Assembly: GCF_001971725.1 (NCBI RefSeq)
Contig: NZ_CP019388.1
Coordinates: 124,001-188,000 of the forward strand
Length of the DNA: 64,000 bases
Reading direction: 5' to 3'
From: Winogradskyella sp. J14-2
GTDB lineage: Bacteria > Bacteroidota > Bacteroidia > Flavobacteriales > Flavobacteriaceae
Part shown: positions 44,572 to 54,081 of the stretch, piece by piece
Position numbering within the stretch: position 1 is the first letter of the stretch
Layout of the letters: each line of letters begins with the position of its first letter
Position numbers and translations under genes: made by a program
Notes under the pieces: generated by a model
Told to the model about the DNA's origin: nothing
The model's database searches: none
The model's input: the letters and a program-made list of their open reading frames with translations, nothing else

Positions 44572-44616
44572 GTAAAAGTTGAACGCAGCTTAATTTTGAA
44601 TCAAATTAAATACGAC

Positions 44617-45930
44617 ATGTATAAACTAAAATATCTTATCACATTCACTTTAATAGGTTTCATATCTGGTATTTATGCTCAAGACATGAGATCTATTTCA
44701 AAAGATGAAGTATTAAGTAAGGTTTCTGAATTTAATCAGCAAATAAAGATTTCGGTTGAAGCTTTTAATGAGGCCAAAGCAGATTACAGACAAACCAATG
44801 CTGTGTTTTTACCAAATATTAGTGTGTCTCACACTGCAATGACTACAACGAACCCATTAATGGCTTTTGGATCTAAGCTAAATCAAGAGATTGTAACTCA
44901 AGCAGATTTTAATCCAGATGCATTAAATGATCCAAGTCAGATTGAAAACTATGCTACGGTTTTTGAGTTTCAGCAACCATTAATCAATATGGATGGGTTT
45001 TACCAACGTAAAGCTGCAAAGTATAAAATGGAAGCTATGGCTTTGCAAACAGACAGAGTTAAGGATTATGTGAATTTTGAAGTCGAAAACGCCTATATGC
45101 AATTGCAATTAGCATATAAAGCGGTTACTGTTTTAGAAAAAGCGTTGGAGGCAACTGAGGCAAATTTACAACTGGCACAAAATAGTTACGATCAAGGCTA
45201 TTTACAACAATCTGATGTGCTCTTGGTTAAAGTAAGAGTTACAGAGGTAAAAAACCAATTGCAAACGGCAAGGAGTAATGTGAAAAATGCTTCAAACTAT
45301 TTATCATTTTTAATGAACGATGTTTCAGATGTGGTTTTAAAACCTCAGGATTCTCTTCAGTTGGAAACTACCGTTTTAGAAACTGATGAAAAGCTTAGTG
45401 AAGAACGTGCAGACATAAAAGCAATGCAATTAGCTGCCAATGCCAGAGAGACTATGTACAAGTCCGATAAAATGACATTTCTACCAACCTTAAATGCCTT
45501 TGGTAGCTACCAATTGTATGACGATAGTTTATTTCAGTTTGGTGCTGATGGTTATTTAATTGGTGCCGAATTAAAATGGAACATTCTTCAAGGTACTAAG
45601 CGATTTGGTAAAGCAAAAAAATCTAAGGCAACTCTAGAAAAGTCAAAATTAGAGTATGAGCAATATGTTTCTAAAAGTCAATTAGAACTCAATAAAACCA
45701 AACGCCTTATTCAAGATATGGAAAGCAAATTACAATTGTCAAAATTAGCAATGGAACAATCTAAAGAGGCTTTAAGAATTAGAACTAATCGATTTAAAGA
45801 AGGCTTAGAAAAAACAACAGATTTGCTTATGGCAGAAACACAATTTGCACAAAAAGAACTCGAATATTATCAAACCATTTTTGAATATAATAGTACTAAA
45901 GCCTATTTAAAATTTTTAACCGTAAACTAA
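44617..45930 (+). CDS. TolC family outer-membrane efflux protein
   Basis: A 437-residue protein with a signal peptide (ends near IYAQ) and two halves of long coiled helices: YMQLQLAYKAVTVLEKALEA with QNSYDQGYLQQSDVLLVKVR, and EQSKEALRIRTNRFKEGLEK. This is the TolC/CusC type. It forms the outer-membrane duct of the tripartite pump encoded next. A TTG start at 44596 lies within the -7 box, so the ATG at 44617 is chosen. Confidence 0.92.
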   Translation: MYKLKYLITFTLIGFISGIYAQDMRSISKDEVLSKVSEFNQQIKISVEAFNEAKADYRQTNAVFLPNISVSHTAMTTTNPLMAFGSKLNQEIVTQADFNPDALNDPSQIENYATVFEFQQPLINMDGFYQRKAAKYKMEAMALQTDRVKDYVNFEVENAYMQLQLAYKAVTVLEKALEATEANLQLAQNSYDQGYLQQSDVLLVKVRVTEVKNQLQTARSNVKNASNYLSFLMNDVSDVVLKPQDSLQLETTVLETDEKLSEERADIKAMQLAANARETMYKSDKMTFLPTLNAFGSYQLYDDSLFQFGADGYLIGAELKWNILQGTKRFGKAKKSKATLEKSKLEYEQYVSKSQLELNKTKRLIQDMESKLQLSKLAMEQSKEALRIRTNRFKEGLEKTTDLLMAETQFAQKELEYYQTIFEYNSTKAYLKFLTVN

Positions 45931-45931
45931 A

Positions 45932-47023
45932 ATGAAGACATTATCTATACATAAATTATTTGCCATCGTTACTTTATTCGCATTTCTAAGTTGCGGACAA
46001 GACGAAAAAGAAGGTGTAAAAAACACGTCAAATCCTGTTTCAGTTGTTGTGGCAAAAGTAACGGCCAATGACGATAATTCTCCATTAGTGGTTAGTGGTA
46101 CTATTGAAGCTGTAAATAGCGCAAACTTAAGTACGCGTCTTATGGGTTATGTAGAACGGATTAATGTAAAAGTAGGCGATAAAGCATCTAAAGGTCAGAC
46201 TTTAGTTGTTATAAATAATTCCGATTTGCAAGCTAAAAGCGCTCAGGTAAACGCTGGAATTTCTGAAGCCAAAGCAGCTTTCACCATCGCTGAAAAGGAT
46301 TATAACCGTTACAAAAACCTTTTTGATCAAAATTCTGCTTCACAAAAAGAATTAGATGATATGACAGCACATTATAATATGGCAAAAGCAAGATTAGAGG
46401 CTGCGCAACAGATGAAGAATGAAATCAATGCGCAATTTGCTTATACCAATGTAAAAGCACCTTTTAGTGGTGTTGTTACAGGAAAATTTATAGATGAAGG
46501 CGCTTTAGCAAACCCTGGGATCCCGTTATTGGCTGTAGAATCACCACAAAATTTTGAAGTGATTGCCAGAGTTCCAGAAGCCATCATATCAAACATTAAA
46601 GAAGGTGAAGCTGTTAATGTTGTGGTGTCTTCCATTGATGCTGAACTAAAAGGAAAAGTTTCAGAAGTGAGTACGTCTTCGGCAAATTCTGGAGGACAGT
46701 ATTTGGTAAAGGTAAGTTTAGATTCAAAAAACGATAAGGTACGTTCAGGTATGTTTGCTACAGTACAATTTCCGAATTTAAAATATCAAACATCAAATTC
46801 TACTACAACAATCATGATTCCAAAGGACGCTATAATTACTAATGGTCAACTATCTGGAATTTATACCGTAAGTCAGCAAAACACAGCGGTATTACGTTGG
46901 TTAAGATTAGGGAAAACTTTTGGTGATAAAGTAGAAGTGTTATCTGGCTTGTCGGCAGATGAATCGTACATATTGTCTTCAGAAGAGAAACTTTATAATG
47001 GAGCACCTTTAAGTATTCAGTAG
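45932..47023 (+). CDS. RND efflux periplasmic adaptor (membrane fusion protein)
   Basis: A 363-residue lipoprotein (FAFLSCGQD lipobox). The biotinyl-lipoyl half-motifs VERINVKVGDKASKGQTLV and YTNVKAPFSGVVTGKFIDEG flank a helical hairpin (AFTIAEKDYNRYKNLFDQNS), followed by beta-barrel and membrane-proximal domains. It links the TolC-like duct to the RND pump. It starts 1 nt after the TolC-like gene's stop codon. Confidence 0.94.
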   Translation: MKTLSIHKLFAIVTLFAFLSCGQDEKEGVKNTSNPVSVVVAKVTANDDNSPLVVSGTIEAVNSANLSTRLMGYVERINVKVGDKASKGQTLVVINNSDLQAKSAQVNAGISEAKAAFTIAEKDYNRYKNLFDQNSASQKELDDMTAHYNMAKARLEAAQQMKNEINAQFAYTNVKAPFSGVVTGKFIDEGALANPGIPLLAVESPQNFEVIARVPEAIISNIKEGEAVNVVVSSIDAELKGKVSEVSTSSANSGGQYLVKVSLDSKNDKVRSGMFATVQFPNLKYQTSNSTTTIMIPKDAIITNGQLSGIYTVSQQNTAVLRWLRLGKTFGDKVEVLSGLSADESYILSSEEKLYNGAPLSIQ

Positions 47024-47092
47024 ACAGTTGATAGTAAACAGTATTTAATAATGTAAAGAATGTGCGTTAGGGATAGAAGCGACATCCTTTTT

Positions 47093-47163
47093 ATGTCAGT
47101 TCGAGTGAATTTGTGAACATTGAGCGCAGTGGAAAATGAAACAAATTTGTATCGAGAACTAGT
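47093..47163 (-). repeat. Dispersed repeat inside the efflux operon
   Basis: tgtcagttcgagtgaatttg ... attgagcgcagtgg ... tttgtatcgagaact is a well-kept member of the repeat family seen in the island arrays, in the opposite orientation. It fills much of the 187-bp gap between adaptor and pump genes. No promoter box was seen in the gap. Confidence 0.75.
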
Positions 47164-47210
47164 AAAAAGATACAGCGCATAGCCCGTTAAAACGCCAAAA
47201 AATATAAAAC

Positions 47211-50200
47211 ATGAAAGAAGGTTTAGCAGGAAAAATTGCCAAAGGCTTTATAAGTTCTAAACTTACAGTGCTTTTAATGATTGTTTTTATGGTCATTGGA
47301 GTGTACAGTTCGTTTTTAATTCCTCGAGAGGAAGAGCCGCAGATTGATGTGCCAATGGCAGATATTTTTGTGGGTTATCCTGGCGCAAGTCCTACAGAAG
47401 TTGAGTCTAGAGTTATAAAACCATTAGAAAAGCTTATCTCTAATATTAAAGGTGTAGAATATGTGTATTCTACATCCATGCAAGAGCAAGGTATGGTCAT
47501 TGTTCAGTTTTATGTGGGAGAAGATATTGAGCGCTCGTTTGTAAAATTATACAACGAAATCAACAAGCATATGGACCAAATGCCACAAGGTGTAACGTTT
47601 CCTTTGGTAAAAACACGTGCTATTGACGACGTACCAATGCTGGGATTAACCTTATGGAGTGAGAATTATGACGATTATCAGTTAAAACAAATTGCACAAG
47701 AGTTAACAGACGAAATTGAAAAGGTTAACGATGTGTCGGCAACACAAAAAATCGGTGGAAGAAATCGCGAGTTACGCGTAGTTTTAGATAAGAATAAACT
47801 AGCGTCTAGTGGCTTAGATTTTTTATCTGTTGCCGAAATGATTAAAGCTAACAATCAGCAACTAAGCTCTGGTAGTTTTGATAGAAATGATACCGAATTC
47901 CTTGTAAAAACAGGAGAATTTCTACAAACCAAAGAAGATGTAGAAAATTTGGTTATTGGCGTTTTTCAAAATCAGCCTATTTATTTAAGTCAAGTGGCAA
48001 AAGTATTAGATGGACCACAAGTACCTGTTAATTATGTGAGTCTTGGATTTGGTTCTGCCAGTGAAAAGATTAAAGATTACAAGTCGGAATATCCTGCAGT
48101 TACCATTTCTGTCGCAAAGCGAAAAGGTGCTGATGCAATGAAAATTTCCGATGTTATTATAGACAAGGTGGAGCACCTGAGAGCGACTTTAATTCCAGGT
48201 GATGTTCATGTAGAAATAACACGTAATTATGGAGAAACAGCCTCACAAAAAGTATCTGAATTATTAATGCACCTCATTGGAGCAATAATCGCAGTAACGA
48301 TTGTGGTAATGCTAGCTATGGGCTGGCGTGGTGGATTGGTGGTATTCTTATCGGTACCAATTACATTTGCTTTAACCTTGTTGAGTTATTACTTACTCGA
48401 TTATACATTAAATCGTATAACGCTTTTTGCTTTAGTTTTTGTTACTGGTATTGTGGTAGATGATTCCATTATTATTGCTGAAAATATGCATAGGCATTTT
48501 AAGATGAAACGTTTGCCGTTTAAACAAGCCGCTTTATACGCGATTAATGAAGTTGGTAATCCAACCATTTTAGCCACCTTTACGGTAATAGCATCGGTTT
48601 TACCAATGGCTTTTGTATCTGGTTTAATGGAACCATATATGAGTCCTATGCCTATTGGTGCATCAATTGCCATGTTATTATCCTTATTTGTCGCGTTGAC
48701 AATTACGCCATATTTGGGTTATATTTTCTTGAGAGAAAAGAATAAAAAAGCAGATGCTTCGGTTGAAGATGAAACTTCAGGAATTTCGGATTCAAAAATA
48801 TTTAAAATCTATTCAAAATTTGAAACACCACTTATTGAAAATAAAACCAAACGTTGGGCATTTTTAGGTATAACATTTTTCTTATTGATTGGTTCTGTTG
48901 GATTATTTTTTACAAAAACAGTTGCTGTAAAAATGTTACCATTTGATAATAAGAATGAATTTCAGGTGGTCATTGATATGCCAGAAGGTACAACCTTAGA
49001 GCGTACAGCTTTAGTTGCCAAAGAAATAGGGCAGTACCTGGCTACGAGACCAGAAGTGGTAAATTACCAGAGTTATGTTGGTACTTCTGCACCAATAACA
49101 TTTAACGGATTAGTACGTCATTACGATTTACGTGGTGGTAGTAATATGGCAGATATCCAAGTAAATCTAACAGATAAGCACGATAGATCTGCACAGAGCC
49201 ATGATATCGCTAAATTATTGCGTCCAGATATTCAACAGATTGCTTCAAAATATAATGCCAATGTAAAATTGGTTGAGGTTCCACCAGGACCACCAGTATT
49301 ATCTACGATAGTTGCGGAAGTTTATGGACCAGATTACGACGAGCAAATTCGTGTTGCAGATTCGGTTCAGTCTATTTTAAAGCGTACAACCGACGTTGTT
49401 GATATCGATTGGATGGTTGAGGCAGATCAAAAAGAATTCAATTTTATTATAAACAAAGAAAAAGCGATGCTAAATGGTGTGGCACCACAGCAAATTGCTT
49501 ACACCATGAATATGGCTTTGTCTAACAGACCTGTAACGACTTTATATGATGAAGATGCTTCAAATCAAATTGGGTTGATACTAGCTTTGGATGAAAACGA
49601 AAAGTCTACACTACAAGATATTGCCAATTTAAAAGTAAAATCTCAACATGGTAATTTGGTGCCAATAATAGATTTGGTAACTATAGAAGAAGGAACAAAA
49701 CCAAAGCGTATTTACCGCAAAAATCAAAAACGTGTAGTATATGTTATGGCGGATATGGCAGGCGAATTAGAAAGTCCGGTTTATGCTATTTTAGGTATGT
49801 CTGATAAACTTCAGGAAATCAACTTGCCAAAAGGTTACAGCATGGATGAGCTGTACATAAACCAACCAGAATATGAAGATGATTATACTGTGAAATGGGA
49901 TGGAGAATGGCAAATTACTCTAGAAGTTTTTCGGGATTTAGGAATTGCCTTTTTGGGAGTAATTATTATCATCTATATATTAATTGTAGGATGGTTCCAA
50001 AATTTTAAAGCACCAGTAGTTATGATGGTCGCTATTCCATTATCACTGATAGGTATTGTTTTAGGTCACTGGATATTGGGAGCTTTCTTTACGGCAACGT
50101 CTTTTATTGGTATGATTGCTTTAGCCGGAATTATGGTGCGTAATTCGGTATTGCTCATTGATTTTGTGAATTTAAGATTGGCAGAAGGTATTCCATTAAA

Positions 50201-50411
50201 GCAAGCTGTGATTGAAGCGGGAGCAGTAAGAACAACACCAATTTTGTTAACAGCAGGTACAGTTGTTATAGGTGCATTTGTTATTCTTTTCGATCCAATT
50301 TTCCAAGGTTTGGCTATTTCATTAATGGGAGGAACTATTGTGTCAACGTTCTTAACATTATTGGTAGTGCCATTAGTATACTATATGATAGAACGTAAAA
50401 AATATAAATAA
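47211..50411 (+). CDS. RND family efflux pump permease
   Basis: A 1,066-residue inner-membrane pump with twelve predicted spans, two large periplasmic loops and the proton-relay pair D417-D418 in TM4 (VTGIVVDDSIIIAEN). It has the AcrB-like opening FISSKLTVLLMIVFMVIGVY and FPRE-type IPREEEPQIDVP. The acidic motif set of heavy-metal pumps is not obvious, so the substrate is open. The gene context (sulfur enzymes, shared operator, DUF2892) suggests a link to sulfur stress or toxic thiols. Confidence 0.94.
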   Translation: MKEGLAGKIAKGFISSKLTVLLMIVFMVIGVYSSFLIPREEEPQIDVPMADIFVGYPGASPTEVESRVIKPLEKLISNIKGVEYVYSTSMQEQGMVIVQFYVGEDIERSFVKLYNEINKHMDQMPQGVTFPLVKTRAIDDVPMLGLTLWSENYDDYQLKQIAQELTDEIEKVNDVSATQKIGGRNRELRVVLDKNKLASSGLDFLSVAEMIKANNQQLSSGSFDRNDTEFLVKTGEFLQTKEDVENLVIGVFQNQPIYLSQVAKVLDGPQVPVNYVSLGFGSASEKIKDYKSEYPAVTISVAKRKGADAMKISDVIIDKVEHLRATLIPGDVHVEITRNYGETASQKVSELLMHLIGAIIAVTIVVMLAMGWRGGLVVFLSVPITFALTLLSYYLLDYTLNRITLFALVFVTGIVVDDSIIIAENMHRHFKMKRLPFKQAALYAINEVGNPTILATFTVIASVLPMAFVSGLMEPYMSPMPIGASIAMLLSLFVALTITPYLGYIFLREKNKKADASVEDETSGISDSKIFKIYSKFETPLIENKTKRWAFLGITFFLLIGSVGLFFTKTVAVKMLPFDNKNEFQVVIDMPEGTTLERTALVAKEIGQYLATRPEVVNYQSYVGTSAPITFNGLVRHYDLRGGSNMADIQVNLTDKHDRSAQSHDIAKLLRPDIQQIASKYNANVKLVEVPPGPPVLSTIVAEVYGPDYDEQIRVADSVQSILKRTTDVVDIDWMVEADQKEFNFIINKEKAMLNGVAPQQIAYTMNMALSNRPVTTLYDEDASNQIGLILALDENEKSTLQDIANLKVKSQHGNLVPIIDLVTIEEGTKPKRIYRKNQKRVVYVMADMAGELESPVYAILGMSDKLQEINLPKGYSMDELYINQPEYEDDYTVKWDGEWQITLEVFRDLGIAFLGVIIIIYILIVGWFQNFKAPVVMMVAIPLSLIGIVLGHWILGAFFTATSFIGMIALAGIMVRNSVLLIDFVNLRLAEGIPLKQAVIEAGAVRTTPILLTAGTVVIGAFVILFDPIFQGLAISLMGGTIVSTFLTLLVVPLVYYMIERKKYK

Positions 50412-50412
50412 T

Positions 50413-50598
50413 ATGAAAAACAGAATAGTTAGAGGTATCGCAGGAACATTTATTTTAATCAGTTTGTTGTTGGCTATATACGTCCATCAAAACTGGTTAT
50501 GGTTTACTGCTTTTGTAGGTGCTAATTTATTACAGTCGTCTTTAACCAAATGGTGTTTAATGGACACTATATTAGAGAAGTTAGGTGTGAAAAGTTAG
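50413..50598 (+). CDS. DUF2892 (YgaP-like) membrane protein
   Basis: A 61-residue protein with two membrane spans (about 5-23 and 27-45) and the family ending LLQSSLTKWCLMDTILEKLG. The same domain is the membrane anchor of YgaP-type rhodaneses. It starts 1 nt after the RND gene's stop codon. Finding it here as a separate gene supports the link of this cluster to sulfane-sulfur handling. Confidence 0.88.
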   Translation: MKNRIVRGIAGTFILISLLLAIYVHQNWLWFTAFVGANLLQSSLTKWCLMDTILEKLGVKS

Positions 50599-50656
50599 TT
50601 AAAATTTGTAACATGTAAGTATTGTTTGCGTCATATAGTGGTAAACAAATAAAATC

Positions 50657-51019
50657 ATGGAATCTAATTATCACACATTGAAACGTACAGACAATCAGTT
50701 GTTAGTTATTACGCATCTTACACAGATGTTAACTTATATTACAGGTTTTGGTGGTTTAATAGTACCATTAATCCTCTGGGCAACGCAAAAAGATAAAGTA
50801 GAAGGTATGGATGATCATGGCAAGGCTATAGTTAATTTTCAATTGAGTATTATAATATATTGTTTACTAAGTATACCTTTAATCTTCCTGTTTGGTTTAG
50901 GAATTTTACTTTTAATATTAATAGGAATTTTAGCATTTGTAATGCCTATAATAAATGCAATAAAAGCTAGTAATGGAGAATTATCTAGCTACCCATTATC
51001 TCTTAATTTTATTAGTTAG
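50657..51019 (+). CDS. DUF4870 family membrane protein
   Basis: A 120-residue protein with three membrane spans and the family pattern: LTQMLTYITGFGGLIVPLIL, then DDHGKAIVNFQLS and a last span ending in a short PIINAIKA helix. The role of the family is unknown. It has its own terminator downstream. It lacks the operator of the upstream cluster and the LytTR-like site of the downstream one. Confidence 0.88.
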   Translation: MESNYHTLKRTDNQLLVITHLTQMLTYITGFGGLIVPLILWATQKDKVEGMDDHGKAIVNFQLSIIIYCLLSIPLIFLFGLGILLLILIGILAFVMPIINAIKASNGELSSYPLSLNFIS

Positions 51020-51059
51020 TTAACATTTCTGAAATAATTCAGAGTCAAGGAGATAGTAT

Positions 51060-51098
51060 AAAAACGCTTACAGCAATGTGAGCGTTTTTGTTTTTTTT
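51060..51098 (+). terminator. Rho-independent terminator after the DUF4870 gene
   Basis: AAAAACGCTTACA, loop GCAA, TGTGAGCGTTTTT (one G-T wobble) followed by a T run. Confidence 0.9.
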
Positions 51099-51130
51099 AG
51101 AAAAAAAAATACCACTTACAGAAAAATAGA
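51099..51130 (+). promoter_or_regulatory. LytTR-like direct repeat, site A (kinase-regulator operon)
   Basis: Half-sites TTTTAGAAAAA (AGA at 51099) and TTACAGAAAAA (AGA at 51120) are 21 bp apart, with ACCACTT between them. The -7 box TAAGTTTG starts at 51154, 34 bp after the second AGA. Confidence 0.55.
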
Positions 51131-51174
51131 TAAAAGAATAATTACATAAATAGTAAGTTTGTTAATAGTTTGTA

Positions 51175-54078
51175 ATGCGGTATTTTTTTAAATTCATAAT
51201 CGTGTTTTGTTGTGGCTTTTTACTAAGGGCACAGAATCCGGTTTCTGTTAATATGTCTAATGTATCTAAGCTACCAGATGTAGTATTTTATGATATTATA
51301 GAAGACCACCAAAATTACATTTGGTTAGCGGCTAACAAAGGCCTTTATCGCTACGACGGAAAACATTACAAACGGTTTAGCCATCCTAAACAAAAAGCAA
51401 ATTCACTTTTTCAATTAAATTTCGATTCAGATAACAAACTTTGGTGTAACAATATTTACGGACAGTTATTTTATGTAGAAAATGATAGTCTCAAACTATT
51501 TTATGATGCCAGTGAATTGGTAAAAGGGCAATTAGCATCTTACCAAGTCTTAGATACCTGCATTAGGATATTTACAGTGACAGGTATTTATGATATTGAT
51601 ATTAGCACAAAAAAAATCACCAAAATTTTTGATGGCATGTGCATAAGTAATGCCAATATAAATACTACTAATTACACGTTTGCTATAAATTTTGAAGGCT
51701 ATTTGAAACGTCATCGTATTTATAAATTTAATAGCAATGAGTCCGAAAGTATATTTGAAATAACAAGTTTAAAGAGAATACAATCTCCAAAATTATTCGC
51801 ATTTCAAAATCTTATATTTTTTACACATAAGAGTATAGAGGGTAATATAATATATGCTATAAATAATGAAAATAATGCTGTAACCAAACTTAAAACACCA
51901 TTACAGGTACAGCATGAAACTATTTATAACCTTCTAAAAGTTAATAATGTTTATTGGTTTTTAACCAGTTCTGGTGTTTTTGTTTATGGTTTTGAAAATG
52001 AGAGATTTACCTTTAAAGAACAGCTTTTTAAAACAGAATCTATTACCGATGTTCAAGTAGATTTTAATAATAACTATTGGTTTACAACTTTAGATAATGG
52101 TGTGTTTGTGTCGCCAAATTTAAATATTCGTCGTGTAGAATTATCAAATATAGACTCTAAAGTCACAGCTTCTGTTGCTTTACAAAACAATCAATTTGTT
52201 TTAGGAACCAATGATGGTAAATTACTGTTTTACAATCACAATCAGCTAATAAAAACATTGCAATTACCAGGAAAAAAAATTATTGGGGAACTTTATTTTG
52301 ATAAAAAAACTGAGCAATTAATCATTAGTATTAATGCTTCGGAGTCGTTTGTTGTCAATTTAAACACCTATAAGATTACCGATGTAAACAACCGATTTTC
52401 CGTTGCTAAAACATTTTCAAAAATTGATGATAATACCATGTTTTATGGTAATTACCGTCAAGGTATAGTATATAAAAATCCATTTAGTAATCCTGAAAAA
52501 AATATTCTCAAAGAAAGTCGTGTAACAGCTTCTGTGGTTTCTAATAAGCACTTATTTGTATCGTATATCGACGGACTTTACAAGTACGATATGCAAACAT
52601 TTAGTGCAGAAGAAATCACGTTCAACGCTAATAGTTTGCTAGTTAATGCCTTAACAAAAACCAACGGGACGGTTTGGATTGCAACCCAACACAACGGGTT
52701 ATTAAAGTACGAGAATAATATTCTAAAACCTTCAGGAATAAAACTTCCTGAAAATATTCAAATTAATGCTATTGGTGCCGATGGTTTAGCGTTATGGATT
52801 TCAACAGATGCTGGTTTGTTTCAATATCATACAAAAGCAAATCAGCTTAAATCTTTAAGTGCGCAAGATGGTTTAAATACCGCAGTAAATGATTTTTTAA
52901 TTCTTCAAAATCAAATTATTGTAACCTTGCCTAAAGCATTTTATGCGCTACCAAAGTCGGATACATTGTTTAAAGCATTTAATACTGCCAAGGTGAGGGT
53001 AGAAGCCGTAAAAATTAATGATCGCGATACTTTGGTTACAGACAGGTACACACTACCTTACGATTTAAATAAAGTTGATATTTCGTTCAACTCAAATGGA
53101 TTTCAATCTAATCAACACGTAAGTTATCAATACCGCGTTAAACAAATAGATACAAGTTGGCAAACTATACCTCTAAACACACATTTTGTTACCTATAATA
53201 GATTGGCTAGTGGTACGTACACGTTTGAGTTAAAAGCTAAAAATTTAAGTGCAAAACAAGCTGTTTTCAGTTCACCAATAACCTTTGTTATAGCCAAGCC
53301 ATTTTGGGAAACTTATTGGTTTTACGCATTGGTTTTACTCACAATTTTTGGGTTGATATGGTTGTATTTTAGATGGCGATTGCAACAAAAAGAAGCACAG
53401 CGTATTGCTGAAATTGATAAAATTTTAATGGATAAGAAGATCACTAATTTAAGGTTAGAAAATCTGCGCTCTCAAATGAATCCGCATTTTATCTTCAATG
53501 CTTTAAATTCCATTCAAGATTATATTATTTCGAATGAAAAAGAATTGGCAAGTTCGTATTTAGTAAAGTTTAGTCGACTAATCCGTATGTATTTAGATTA
53601 TAGTCAGCAAAATGAAATCACTTTAGAAGAAGAACTAAACGCTTTAAAACTGTATTTAGAACTAGAGAAAGTCCGTTTTGAGGACGAATTAGAGTACAAG
53701 GTTAGTATTGGTAATCAGTTGAAAATGCAACAGATAAAAGTGCCGTCATTATTCATTCAACCGTATGTAGAAAATGCTCTAAAACACGGATTATTACATA
53801 AGTTAAACGACCGACAATTGCATATTGAGGCCAAAATAACTAAGCAAAACAAATTGCAAATAACTATTGAAGACAATGGTATTGGTCGTGCACAATCCAG
53901 AAAAATAAAACGGCCAAACCAACAACATAAACCTTTTGCTACCAAAGCCAATGAAGAACGTACAAGGCTTTACAAAAATAATTTAAAGCGAAATATAAAT
54001 ATAGAAATTATAGATTTATATAATCCCAAAGACCAGCCCACTGGTACAAAAGTAGTAATATCAATGCCAATACAATAA
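51175..54078 (+). CDS. Sensor histidine kinase with beta-propeller and Y_Y_Y sensor (LytS-type His_kinase)
   Basis: A 967-residue protein with a signal peptide (MRYFFKFIIVFCCGFLLRAQ). A periplasmic Reg_prop-type beta-propeller (about 25-610; DIIEDHQNYIWLAANKGLYR is a typical blade) is followed by a Y_Y_Y domain (about 630-705), one membrane span (713-733), a coiled linker and a His_kinase domain. The phospho-acceptor H771 is in QMNPHFIFNALNS, and the ATP-binding N and G boxes are YVENALKHG and EDNGIGRA. It senses an unknown extracellular signal and drives the LytTR regulator encoded 3 nt downstream. Confidence 0.94.
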   Translation: MRYFFKFIIVFCCGFLLRAQNPVSVNMSNVSKLPDVVFYDIIEDHQNYIWLAANKGLYRYDGKHYKRFSHPKQKANSLFQLNFDSDNKLWCNNIYGQLFYVENDSLKLFYDASELVKGQLASYQVLDTCIRIFTVTGIYDIDISTKKITKIFDGMCISNANINTTNYTFAINFEGYLKRHRIYKFNSNESESIFEITSLKRIQSPKLFAFQNLIFFTHKSIEGNIIYAINNENNAVTKLKTPLQVQHETIYNLLKVNNVYWFLTSSGVFVYGFENERFTFKEQLFKTESITDVQVDFNNNYWFTTLDNGVFVSPNLNIRRVELSNIDSKVTASVALQNNQFVLGTNDGKLLFYNHNQLIKTLQLPGKKIIGELYFDKKTEQLIISINASESFVVNLNTYKITDVNNRFSVAKTFSKIDDNTMFYGNYRQGIVYKNPFSNPEKNILKESRVTASVVSNKHLFVSYIDGLYKYDMQTFSAEEITFNANSLLVNALTKTNGTVWIATQHNGLLKYENNILKPSGIKLPENIQINAIGADGLALWISTDAGLFQYHTKANQLKSLSAQDGLNTAVNDFLILQNQIIVTLPKAFYALPKSDTLFKAFNTAKVRVEAVKINDRDTLVTDRYTLPYDLNKVDISFNSNGFQSNQHVSYQYRVKQIDTSWQTIPLNTHFVTYNRLASGTYTFELKAKNLSAKQAVFSSPITFVIAKPFWETYWFYALVLLTIFGLIWLYFRWRLQQKEAQRIAEIDKILMDKKITNLRLENLRSQMNPHFIFNALNSIQDYIISNEKELASSYLVKFSRLIRMYLDYSQQNEITLEEELNALKLYLELEKVRFEDELEYKVSIGNQLKMQQIKVPSLFIQPYVENALKHGLLHKLNDRQLHIEAKITKQNKLQITIEDNGIGRAQSRKIKRPNQQHKPFATKANEERTRLYKNNLKRNINIEIIDLYNPKDQPTGTKVVISMPIQ

Positions 54079-54081
54079 CGC

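Noticed and set aside
44596..44616. TTG start for the TolC-like gene at 44596
   Set aside because: The TTG lies inside the -7 box at 44591-44598; the ATG at 44617 begins a normal signal peptide.
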